The notes under the pieces are model-generated. The model was given only the letters and a program-made list of their open reading frames with translations. It did not search any database and was not told the DNA's origin. Made by a program: the position numbers and the translations under genes. A DNA stretch of 47,905 nt from Candidatus Coprenecus merdipullorum (lineage in GTDB: Bacteria; Bacteroidota; Bacteroidia; Bacteroidales; UBA932). The stretch is from assembly GCA_019118865.1 (NCBI GenBank), contig DWYD01000205.1, positions 1 through 47,905 of the forward strand, in the 5' to 3' direction. Below, piece after piece: positions 11,095-19,301 of the stretch (positions within the stretch are counted from its first letter, which is position 1; each line of letters starts with the position of its first letter).

Positions 11095-13068
11095 ATGCAA
11101 ACTCATTACGATATTATAGTCATAGGAGCGGGACATGCAGGATGCGAGGCTGCATATGCTTCTGCAGTCATGGGGGCATCCACACTTCTTATCACCATGG
11201 ACCTCAACAAGATAGCACAAATGTCATGTAATCCTTCTATTGGGGGAATAGCTAAAGGTCAGATAATAAGAGAGATAGATGCTTTGGGCGGTATGTCTGC
11301 AATAGTTACTGACGCAAGTACACTCCAGTTCCGAATGCTTAACCGCTCTAAAGGTCCGGCTATGTGGAGTCCCCGTGCGCAGTGCGACAGAATCTCGTAT
11401 TCGCAAAACTGGAGGTGGATTCTAGAGAATACACCGGGCTTGTATCTTTGGCAGGACACTGTCAGTAATTTCAATTTTTCAGAACATGGGGAAATAATTT
11501 CCGTTGAGACATCCCTTGGCGGTAGGTTCACGGCAGGTTATTACATTCTTACTGCCGGTACATTTCTCAACGGACGTATTTTCGTCGGTGACCGTACCGC
11601 CGAGGGTGGGAGAGTGTCAGAACCCTCATCCTATCTGATCTCCTCCCAGCTTCGAGACAAGGGGATTCAGACGTCCAGGATGAAAACTGGCACGCCGCCT
11701 CGTGTGGATGTGCGTTCAGTTGATCTTTCCCGTCTCATCCTACAGTCAGGAGACGAGTCACCGGAAAAGTTTTCATATCTGCCGTATCTTTCTTCGGCGC
11801 AGCGTCAGGATATACCCCAGATGAACTGCTATATTGCGCACACCAATCCTAAAGTGCATGAAATTCTCCGTTCCGCCTTCGACAGGTCCCCGCTTTTTTC
11901 TGGAAAGATATCCGGTATAGGACCCAGGTATTGTCCAAGTATTGAAGATAAGCTCCGCACGTTCTCTGATAAGGATTCTCATCAGATATTTTTAGAGCCT
12001 GAAGGAAGGAGTTCTTTGGAGTATTATCTTCAGGGTTTTTCATCTTCACTTCCTTTTGAGGTTCAGCTTGAGGCTCTCTCACACGTTGAAGGTTTCGAAG
12101 ACGTACATCTGTTGCGTCCCGCCTATGCAATCGAGTATGATTTTTTTGATCCTACACAGCTAGATCATACACTACGCTCGAAGGTTATTTCCAATCTTTA
12201 CCTGGCAGGTCAGGTAAACGGGACAACCGGGTATGAGGAAGCTGCTGCACAAGGTATTGTCGCTGGAATCAATGCAGTCCTTCGTACCCGTGAGCAAGAC
12301 GAATTTATTCTTTCCCGTGATTCATCATATATCGGTGTGTTGATTGATGATCTTGTAACAAAGGGAGTAGATGAACCTTATAGGATGTTCACTTCAAGGG
12401 CGGAATATAGAATTCTCTTGCGGCAGGACAACGCTGACGAGCGCTTGACCCCGCTGTCTCATAAAATCGGTCTTGCCTCCGATTACAGAATGCGCCTCTT
12501 GGAAACTAAGGTAGCATCTGTACGTGCTCTTACCAAAGTATGCTCACAGGTAAAGCCATCCGTTGCAGACCTCAATCCAGTTTTAGAATCTCACGGGACG
12601 TCACCGCTTACCTCCCCCAAGTCTATTTCCTCACTTCTCACAAGACCGCAGATTTCAATAACCGACCTTCTTCAATTCGTTCCACGTGGAACATTGGACG
12701 AGATTCTTCGTGCCTCGCTTACCTCTCTGTCCTTTTCAGACTACCTGCCCGTATCTATGATCCCTGAATCCCTAAAAAGTCTTTGTCCTGAGACCCCATC
12801 AATATTTGCTTCGATTGTTTCCTCAACTGAAATTTTAATCAAGTACTCCGGCTATATAGAGCGTGAGGCCGAGCTTGCAAAAAAATTGATAAAGTTGGAA
12901 GGTCTAAAAATTCCGCAGGACTTTGATTACTCACGAATTGACTCGCTTTCGATTGAATCCCGGATGAAGCTGACTAAACATAGACCCCGAACTATAGCCG
13001 AGGCTTCGCGTATTCCAGGAGTTTCTCCCTCCGATATTTCAGTTCTTCTTGTGTATTTCGGCAGATAG
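11095..13068 (+). CDS. mnmG: tRNA uridine-5-carboxymethylaminomethyl modification enzyme MnmG (GidA)
   Basis: IVIGAGHAGCEAAYASAVMG, SCNPSIGGIAKGQIIREIDALGG, GQVNGTTGYEEAAAQGIVAGINA, EPYRMFTSRAEYRILLRQDNAD. Confidence 0.96.
   Translation: MQTHYDIIVIGAGHAGCEAAYASAVMGASTLLITMDLNKIAQMSCNPSIGGIAKGQIIREIDALGGMSAIVTDASTLQFRMLNRSKGPAMWSPRAQCDRISYSQNWRWILENTPGLYLWQDTVSNFNFSEHGEIISVETSLGGRFTAGYYILTAGTFLNGRIFVGDRTAEGGRVSEPSSYLISSQLRDKGIQTSRMKTGTPPRVDVRSVDLSRLILQSGDESPEKFSYLPYLSSAQRQDIPQMNCYIAHTNPKVHEILRSAFDRSPLFSGKISGIGPRYCPSIEDKLRTFSDKDSHQIFLEPEGRSSLEYYLQGFSSSLPFEVQLEALSHVEGFEDVHLLRPAYAIEYDFFDPTQLDHTLRSKVISNLYLAGQVNGTTGYEEAAAQGIVAGINAVLRTREQDEFILSRDSSYIGVLIDDLVTKGVDEPYRMFTSRAEYRILLRQDNADERLTPLSHKIGLASDYRMRLLETKVASVRALTKVCSQVKPSVADLNPVLESHGTSPLTSPKSISSLLTRPQISITDLLQFVPRGTLDEILRASLTSLSFSDYLPVSMIPESLKSLCPETPSIFASIVSSTEILIKYSGYIEREAELAKKLIKLEGLKIPQDFDYSRIDSLSIESRMKLTKHRPRTIAEASRIPGVSPSDISVLLVYFGR
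12679..12692. promoter_or_regulatory. parS: Candidate parS (ParB-binding) site 1, inside mnmG
   Basis: 14-bp perfect palindrome GTTCCACGTGGAAC; close to the general parS consensus TGTTTCACGTGAAACA. Confidence 0.7.
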
Positions 13069-13070
13069 TT

Positions 13071-13084
13071 GTTCCACGTGGAAC
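13071..13084. promoter_or_regulatory. parS: Candidate parS (ParB-binding) site 2, intergenic
   Basis: Same 14-bp palindrome GTTCCACGTGGAAC, 392 bp from site 1, between the mnmG stop (13068) and the convergent GNAT stop (13088). Confidence 0.75.
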
Positions 13085-13087
13085 GTA

Positions 13088-13903
13088 CTACTCCATTGCG
13101 AAGCTAAAGAATGCGGAACTGTCTGGTGGAAGTGAGAAAGGTTTGCAAAGTAAGTACTTTTCTCCATCGTTTTGCGATGGGGTGGACAGAAGGACGCTTA
13201 CAGCGTCAGGATAAAGGGTACGTATGGCTGAGAGTACGACAGGTAGGGATGTCATTTCTATATCGAGACCGGCCTCTTCGCATATTATGACACCGCTGTC
13301 TTCGGAGGAAGGGTAGGACAGGAGGTAGGACTCACCGCCATTGATCTCCACAGCGTGCCCCCGGCAATAATCAATATATGATAGAATATAACCGCAGGTG
13401 TCTTCCGGCCACTCTATCAGTCCTGTCCCGCTGTAGAATCTACGGCGGAGGGAGTGGTAGCGTGAAGCGGAGAGTGTGTTTGTCTCTATTTCTGCCGGTA
13501 TCATGGCCAGCGGAAGCTTCTCACGGTACCTGAATATATTATGGGAGTAGCCTTGTCTTTGATAGTATCCGAACAGTGTCGGACTTGCGGGCCTCAGCAG
13601 GAAGAATTCCATGCCCTCATTCTCGATGCAGTGCCGCTCGACTTCCTGAAGCAGGCCGATTGCGTAGCCGTGCCCGCGCTGAACCGGATCAGTGCATACT
13701 CCGTAGACATAGCCTCCAGTAATACTTTTGTAAGAGATGGGAAAAACAGAGAGGGCGGAGACTGTAATCCCCCCCCTCTCCAGAGTGTATGTCCTGCAAT
13801 GTCGGAATCCCCGGCCGAAGAACAGATCCAGGAAGGAGGAGTCTGCTTCGAAACACTGCTTCCAGAGGCGTCGGAGGACAGGTATGTTATCTGTAGATTT
13901 CAC
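13088..13903 (-). CDS. GNAT family N-acetyltransferase
   Basis: GGYVYGVCTDPVQRGHGYAIGLLQEVERHCIENEGMEFFLLRPASPTLFGYYQRQGY (acetyl-CoA binding motif). Confidence 0.88.
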   Translation of the reverse strand: MKSTDNIPVLRRLWKQCFEADSSFLDLFFGRGFRHCRTYTLERGGITVSALSVFPISYKSITGGYVYGVCTDPVQRGHGYAIGLLQEVERHCIENEGMEFFLLRPASPTLFGYYQRQGYSHNIFRYREKLPLAMIPAEIETNTLSASRYHSLRRRFYSGTGLIEWPEDTCGYILSYIDYCRGHAVEINGGESYLLSYPSSEDSGVIICEEAGLDIEMTSLPVVLSAIRTLYPDAVSVLLSTPSQNDGEKYLLCKPFSLPPDSSAFFSFAME

Positions 13904-15662
13904 TTATGATGCCGCTGTATCTGGAGTTAAGTTTTGCCCGCTTAAGTTTAAGGGTCTGTGAAAGCAGTCCATTTGCAGGAGTCCACTCATCGCATACTAC
14001 ACGTTCGCGCTTAATCTGTTCGTGAGGAGCGAGTTTGGAGTTTGTCTGGTCTACGATGCTGTGCAGGAATGCGACAACTTTGGGGTCCGCTGCAAGCTGG
14101 TGGTTGTCCAGATCTCCAAGTCCATTTTCCTGGGCCCAGTGGCGCAGGTGGTCGAAGTCGGGGACGATGACGGCAGAGGCGAATTTCTGATTTTCTCCGA
14201 AGACAAAGCAGTTCTGGATGTACGGTGATTCCTTGAGCAGATTTTCGATTACCTGCGGGGCGACGTATTTGCCGAGGGAGAGTTTGAAGATTTCCTTTTT
14301 ACGGTCGGTTATCTGAAGGTACTTCCCGTCTACCAGACGTCCGATGTCTCCAGTGTGGAGAAATCCCTCTGAATCGATGACTTCCCGGGTGGCTTCCGGA
14401 TTCTTATAGTAGCCCAGCATGACATGTGGCCCCTTGGTGAGAATCTCGCCGTCTTCGGCAAACTTCAGTTCTGTGCGTTCCATCGGCTTGCCGACGGTGC
14501 CGATGATGTTGATGCCCTCCACCGGATTGTTCACAGCGATGACGGGGGAGGCCTCGGTCATGCCGTAGCCCTCGTAGATGTGGAGGCGTGCGGCATTGAA
14601 GAGCCGGATGATTTTGGCCTGTATCGATGATCCGCCGGATACTATTAGCATTTCGTGACCGCCGAGATTTTCTCTCCATTTGCTGTAGACGAGGCGGTCG
14701 TAAAGATTGCGTTTGGCTCTGTATATCAGGCTATTATTGTAGTTGTCATAGTTGTTGGCAAAGTCCCAGGCGAGTCGGTAGACAGTCCTTTTGAAGCCTT
14801 TTAGATGCCTGCCGGCCGCTTCCAGCTTCGAGTACATCATCTCGAGTACTCGGGGTACGGCGCAGAATCCGTCTGCGTGGCAGTCGGCCAAATCCCTGGC
14901 CAAAGTGCCCAAACTCTCTGCGTAATAGATACTTATGCCGATATACTGGTACTCGTAGTTCATGCTTCTCTCGTAGACGTGGCACAGTGGGAGGAAGCTG
15001 AGCATCTTCTGGTCGGAGCGGACTGTCTGTTTGACGGCATGGCCATAGGCGTTGAACATCAGGTTGTGGTGGGATAGCACTACGCCTTTCGGGGTGCCGG
15101 TGGTGCCTGAGGTGTATATGATAGATACAGGCTCATCAGTTCCTGTATCCTTCTTAATCTTCTCTATAATAGGCTTTTGGACAAGTTCAACGCGCTTGCC
15201 TATTTCATATAGGTCTCTGAAACACTGAACATTGTCCGAGTCATCCATGAGGATTATACGGGCCGGTTGTTCCATTTTGCGTACTATCGGCTCGATTTTG
15301 CGGTACTGGCTCATGGTTCCTATGAAGATAATCTTTGCATCGCTATGATTGAATATGTAGAGATATTCATCAGCGCTGAGGGTGGGGTATACCGGTACAT
15401 GTACAAGTCCTGCCATGCTCAGGCCCATGTCGGTAAAATTCCATTCAGGGCGGTTGTTGCAGATAGTGACGGCTTTGTCCCCTTTGCAGTAACCAAGAGA
15501 TGAGAGGGCGTAGGCTATCAGGTGGGAATTGCGGACGTAGTCCTTGACACTGAACTTTATCCATTCTTTTCCAGACTTTCTGCACAGCATGTCCTGTTTG
15601 TCGGGAAATCTTTCTTCCAGCTTCGCCAGAAGGTCGTAGGTGTGGGCGACTTCTTGTAACAT
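13887..15662 (-). CDS. AMP-dependent synthetase/long-chain acyl-CoA ligase
   Basis: SIIYTSGTTGTPKGVVLSHHNL, YEGYGMTEASPVIAVN, GFLHTGDIGRLVDGKYLQITDRKKEIFKLSLGKYVAPQ. Confidence 0.95.
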   Translation of the reverse strand: MLQEVAHTYDLLAKLEERFPDKQDMLCRKSGKEWIKFSVKDYVRNSHLIAYALSSLGYCKGDKAVTICNNRPEWNFTDMGLSMAGLVHVPVYPTLSADEYLYIFNHSDAKIIFIGTMSQYRKIEPIVRKMEQPARIILMDDSDNVQCFRDLYEIGKRVELVQKPIIEKIKKDTGTDEPVSIIYTSGTTGTPKGVVLSHHNLMFNAYGHAVKQTVRSDQKMLSFLPLCHVYERSMNYEYQYIGISIYYAESLGTLARDLADCHADGFCAVPRVLEMMYSKLEAAGRHLKGFKRTVYRLAWDFANNYDNYNNSLIYRAKRNLYDRLVYSKWRENLGGHEMLIVSGGSSIQAKIIRLFNAARLHIYEGYGMTEASPVIAVNNPVEGINIIGTVGKPMERTELKFAEDGEILTKGPHVMLGYYKNPEATREVIDSEGFLHTGDIGRLVDGKYLQITDRKKEIFKLSLGKYVAPQVIENLLKESPYIQNCFVFGENQKFASAVIVPDFDHLRHWAQENGLGDLDNHQLAADPKVVAFLHSIVDQTNSKLAPHEQIKRERVVCDEWTPANGLLSQTLKLKRAKLNSRYSGIISEIYR

Positions 15663-15696
15663 AGGCTTGAGAATTTAATGTTTCTGACAAATATAC

Positions 15697-15725
15697 AAAA
15701 AAGGCCGGACATTCCTGCCCGGCCT
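15697..15725 (-). terminator. Intrinsic terminator downstream of gcvH
   Basis: On minus: AGGCCGG-gcaggaatgt-CCGGCCT followed by TTTTT. Confidence 0.8.
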
Positions 15726-15751
15726 GTGCTGTTATGTGTACACTTTCTGGA

Positions 15752-16126
15752 CTAGAGGATGGCTGCGTAAGCGTCAGCGTCCATCAGCTCATCGAGTTCA
15801 GCGGGGTTGGTGAGCCTGATTTTGATCATCCAGCCCTCTCCGTAAGGATCGGTGTTGACGGTCTGGGGAGCTCCCTCGAGAGCTGCGTTGACCTCGATTA
15901 TCTCGCCGGATACAGGCATGAAGGCATCGGCAACTGTCTTAACAGCCTCGATGGCTCCGAAAACCTCTTCCTTGTCAAGGGTCTCGCCCTGTGTCTGAAT
16001 GTCTACGAAGACGATGTCTCCGAGCTGATCCTGAGCGTAATCGGTGATACCGACGGTAGCTACATCGCCGTCAACCTTTACCCACTCGTGATCCTTGGTG
16101 TACTTCAAATTGCTAGGTATGTTCAT
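15752..16126 (-). CDS. gcvH: Glycine cleavage system H protein
   Basis: [54 protein letters not shown] (lipoyl-Lys region). Confidence 0.96.
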   Translation of the reverse strand: MNIPSNLKYTKDHEWVKVDGDVATVGITDYAQDQLGDIVFVDIQTQGETLDKEEVFGAIEAVKTVADAFMPVSGEIIEVNAALEGAPQTVNTDPYGEGWMIKIRLTNPAELDELMDADAYAAIL

Positions 16127-16181
16127 AACCGGTTATATTTAATTGTTAAACTGGTGCAAATGTATTAAAAAGCTTTCTAGT

Positions 16182-16763
16182 CTACAACATTTTTAAGGCT
16201 TTTTTGATGATGTCTTCCAGAGACAGGCCGGGTTCTTTTTTGACGATTGAGGCAACGGTTTTCTCTACAGCATTTTTCGTAAATCCCAGCATTACAAGGG
16301 CCGAGCATGCTTCCGTTGTATTGGCTGCCGAGGATCCTCCCGACAGGTCGAGTTCCGCTCCTCCCTTGGAAATCTTGTCCTTGAGCTCGATGATGACCTT
16401 CTGGGCTGTCTTCAGCCCGATGCCCTTGACTCCCTTGATGCGGTTCACGTCGCCGGAGACTATCGCGGTGGACACTTCGTCGGCCGTGAGGGACGAGAGC
16501 ATCATCCTGGCTGTGTTGGGGCCTATGCCGGAGACTCCGATGAGGAGGGCGAAGATCCGCCGCTCCTCCTTGTCATAGAATCCGTAGAGAGTCTCTTCGT
16601 CCTCGCGCAGATGGTGATGGACGTATATTTTCACATCCTTCTGCCCCTGCAGGCGGTCGTAGGTGTTGAGGGATATCTGGAGCTTGAAGCCGATGCCGTG
16701 GCATTCGACCACCGCCTCCGCCGGAGAGAGCTCCTCCAGGCTGCCTCTGATGTAGTCGTACAT
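16182..16763 (-). CDS. ruvA: Holliday junction branch migration protein RuvA
   Basis: MYDYIRGSLEELSPAEAVVECHGIGF, GVSGIGPNTARMMLS, VKGIGLKTAQKVIIELKDK. ATG at 16763 preferred over the track start at 16835. Confidence 0.95.
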   Translation of the reverse strand: MYDYIRGSLEELSPAEAVVECHGIGFKLQISLNTYDRLQGQKDVKIYVHHHLREDEETLYGFYDKEERRIFALLIGVSGIGPNTARMMLSSLTADEVSTAIVSGDVNRIKGVKGIGLKTAQKVIIELKDKISKGGAELDLSGGSSAANTTEACSALVMLGFTKNAVEKTVASIVKKEPGLSLEDIIKKALKML

Positions 16764-16799
16764 GGTGCTTTTTTTCTGATAAATTTCTGCAAATTTACT

Positions 16800-16807
16800 T
16801 ACTTTTG
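16800..16807 (+). promoter_or_regulatory. Bacteroidetes-type -7 box (TACTTTTG) upstream of sufS
   Basis: Exact TAnnTTTG match, 27 bp before ATG at 16834. Confidence 0.5.
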
Positions 16808-16833
16808 TGCAAATTTTGAAAGGAGACGGAACC

Positions 16834-18060
16834 ATGATCAGAGAAATAGAGCAGATACGGAGTCTTTTCCCCTACCTCGCGCATGTGGACAGAAACGGCA
16901 GACCTTTGATTTACTTCGACAGTGCCGCCACATCTCAGAAACCTGCTGCGGTACTGGAAGCTGTCGGGCACTGGCTTGCGGAGGCCAATGCCAATGTCCA
17001 CCGCGCCATCTACGGTCTTGCCGCCTCCGCCACCGAACACTACGAGGCCGGGAGGGAGGCCGTCCGCGGACTCATCAACGCCGCCTCGAAGGACGAGATA
17101 GTCCTTACCTCCGGTACCACCGCCTCCATCAACCTGCTGGCCAATATCTACGGACAGCAGTACATCCGTCCCGGGGATGAGATCCTCCTTTCGGAGGGAG
17201 AGCATCACTCCAACATTGTTCCCTGGCAGATGCTTTGCGCCCGGACGGGGGCACGCCTGAGATATTTTCCCGTAGGGGAGGACGGGCAGTGGGACCTCGG
17301 CACTGCGGAGCGGATCCTGGCTGAGGGCAAGGTGAAAATAGTCTCTGCCGCGCATATCTCCAATGTGCTGGGCATCGTCAATCCTGTGGGAGAGCTTACC
17401 GTGCTGGCTCACAGGTACGGCGCCGTGATACATCTGGACGGGGCGCAGGGGATAGTCCACGAGGGCATTGACGTGCAGGAGACGCCCTGCGATTTCTATT
17501 CTTTCTCCGGACATAAGCTCTATGCGCTGACCGGTACCGGAGTGCTCTACGGCCGCCGCAGTCTGCTGGAGACCCTGCCGCCGTGGATGGGAGGCGGGGA
17601 GATGGTGGACACGGTGACGTATGAGAGGACCACATACGCTCCGGTTCCGCTGAGATTCGAGGCCGGAACGCCTAATTTCATAGCTGCTGCAACTTTAAAG
17701 CCCGCCATCGATTTCGTCACTTCAGTAGATGTACCGCAAGTAAGGGAAAATGAAAAGCGGATGACCGATTATCTCATGCGGGAGTTGAACGCTGTGGACG
17801 GTCTGAGGATTATCGGAAGCGGCGGAAAGAAGGTCCCGCTGATATCATTTACCGTCGATGGGGCGCATCACAGCGACATAGCCACCCTTCTGGACAAGAT
17901 GGGAGTGGCCGTCCGTTCCGGGCAGATGTGCTCCGAGCCGCTGCTGGCCAAGTTCGGGCTGACGGGAGCGGTGCGGGTCTCCCTGGCGGCCTACAACACG
18001 ATGCAGGAGTGTGAGGCATTCATGACTGCGCTGCGCAGAGTGCTGGCAATGTTGAGATAA
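16834..18060 (+). CDS. sufS: Cysteine desulfurase, SufS type
   Basis: YFDSAATSQKPAAVLEA, NVHRAIYGLAASATEHYE, DFYSFSGHKLYALTGTGVLYG (PLP-Lys), VRSGQMCSEPLL. Confidence 0.95.
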   Translation: MIREIEQIRSLFPYLAHVDRNGRPLIYFDSAATSQKPAAVLEAVGHWLAEANANVHRAIYGLAASATEHYEAGREAVRGLINAASKDEIVLTSGTTASINLLANIYGQQYIRPGDEILLSEGEHHSNIVPWQMLCARTGARLRYFPVGEDGQWDLGTAERILAEGKVKIVSAAHISNVLGIVNPVGELTVLAHRYGAVIHLDGAQGIVHEGIDVQETPCDFYSFSGHKLYALTGTGVLYGRRSLLETLPPWMGGGEMVDTVTYERTTYAPVPLRFEAGTPNFIAAATLKPAIDFVTSVDVPQVRENEKRMTDYLMRELNAVDGLRIIGSGGKKVPLISFTVDGAHHSDIATLLDKMGVAVRSGQMCSEPLLAKFGLTGAVRVSLAAYNTMQECEAFMTALRRVLAMLR

Positions 18061-18092
18061 ACAGAATTCATTTCAATAAAAGATACAGGACA

Positions 18093-18524
18093 ATGACGGA
18101 CTATACATCATCTATCAGGCAGGTTCAGCAGGAGATAGTGGACGAGTTCGCCGCCTTCGGGGACTGGATGGACAAGTACGAGTATCTCATCGAGCTGGGT
18201 CATTCCCTGCCCGTAATCGACGAGCAGAAAAAGCAGGAGGACCGCCTCATCAAGGGCTGCCAGTCCCGGGTATGGCTCGACAGCGAGTTCCGTGACGGCA
18301 GGCTGTGGTTTACGGCGGACAGCGACGCAATCATCACAAAGGGCATCATCTCCCTCCTCATCCGGGTCTACAACGGCAGGACCCCGGACGAGATACTCTC
18401 CGCCGACAATTCATTTATCGAGGAGATAGGACTCCGTGAGAATCTGTCGCCGACCCGGGCCAACGGACTGGTGTCGATGATGGAGCAGATACGCGAGGAC
18501 GCCATGAAGTACAAAGGACAGTAA
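18093..18524 (+). CDS. sufE: SufE family Fe-S cluster assembly protein
   Basis: YEYLIELGHSLP, RLIKGCQSRVWLDSEFRDGRLWFTADSDAIITKGIISLL. Confidence 0.94.
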   Translation: MTDYTSSIRQVQQEIVDEFAAFGDWMDKYEYLIELGHSLPVIDEQKKQEDRLIKGCQSRVWLDSEFRDGRLWFTADSDAIITKGIISLLIRVYNGRTPDEILSADNSFIEEIGLRENLSPTRANGLVSMMEQIREDAMKYKGQ

Positions 18525-18527
18525 GTT

Positions 18528-18839
18528 ATGGACAAAACGACACTCACCCGCGATGTAGTGCGGGCCCTCAAGCAGGTCTACGACCCCGAGATACCGGTCA
18601 ATATCTACGACCTGGGCCTCATCTACGACATGACCATAGATGACGACCACAAGGTACACATCAAGATGACTCTGACGGCGCCCAACTGCCCCATGTCCGA
18701 CACCCTGGTGGAAGACGTGCATACGGCTGTGGCCGATACGCCGGGAGTTACGGACGTGGCTATAGAGATAACATTTGACCCGCCCTGGGACAAGTCCCGG
18801 ATGAGCGACGAGGCTTTACTTGAACTGGGACTGCTATGA
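18528..18839 (+). CDS. DUF59/MIP18 family Fe-S assembly protein (SufT-like)
   Basis: ALKQVYDPEIPVNIYDLGLIYD, MTLTAPNCPMSDTLVEDV, ITFDPPWDKSRMSDEALLELGLL; in suf cluster. Confidence 0.93.
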   Translation: MDKTTLTRDVVRALKQVYDPEIPVNIYDLGLIYDMTIDDDHKVHIKMTLTAPNCPMSDTLVEDVHTAVADTPGVTDVAIEITFDPPWDKSRMSDEALLELGLL

Positions 18840-19294
18840 CACCTGAGCCTCAGCCCGTAAGGGTATATCTCATCCTCGGCAGCAATATGGGGAACAGGCG
18901 GCGCAACCTCAGCACCGCCGTATCGCTTCTGGTCACTCAGCTGGCCCCCTGGCTCTTTTCCGATATCCGTGAATCTGAGGTGCTCGAGACCGAGCCCTGG
19001 GGCATGCCGGAGGGCACGGAGCCGTTCATGAACCAGGCGATCTCCTTCGAGACGACCGTTCCGCCCGAGGACCTGCTGAAGGTCTGCCAGTGGGTCGAGC
19101 AGAAGATGGGCCGTCCAGCACACGAGGCCGAGTACGCTCCCGATGGCAGCCGCATCTACCGGCCGCGCATCATCGACATCGACATCCTCCTCTACGGCGA
19201 CCGCACTGTCGATACCCCGACATTAAAAATCCCTCATCCTCAGATCGAGGAGAGGGATTATGCAAAGCGTCTGCTCAGGCAGATTCTGTATTGA
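18836..19294 (+). CDS. folK: 2-amino-4-hydroxy-6-hydroxymethyldihydropteridine pyrophosphokinase
   Basis: VYLILGSNMGNRRRNLSTAV, EPFMNQAISFET, YRPRIIDIDILLYGDRTVDTPTLKIPHPQIEERDY. Confidence 0.94.
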   Translation: MTPEPQPVRVYLILGSNMGNRRRNLSTAVSLLVTQLAPWLFSDIRESEVLETEPWGMPEGTEPFMNQAISFETTVPPEDLLKVCQWVEQKMGRPAHEAEYAPDGSRIYRPRIIDIDILLYGDRTVDTPTLKIPHPQIEERDYAKRLLRQILY

Positions 19295-19301
19295 TTCCTT
19301 T

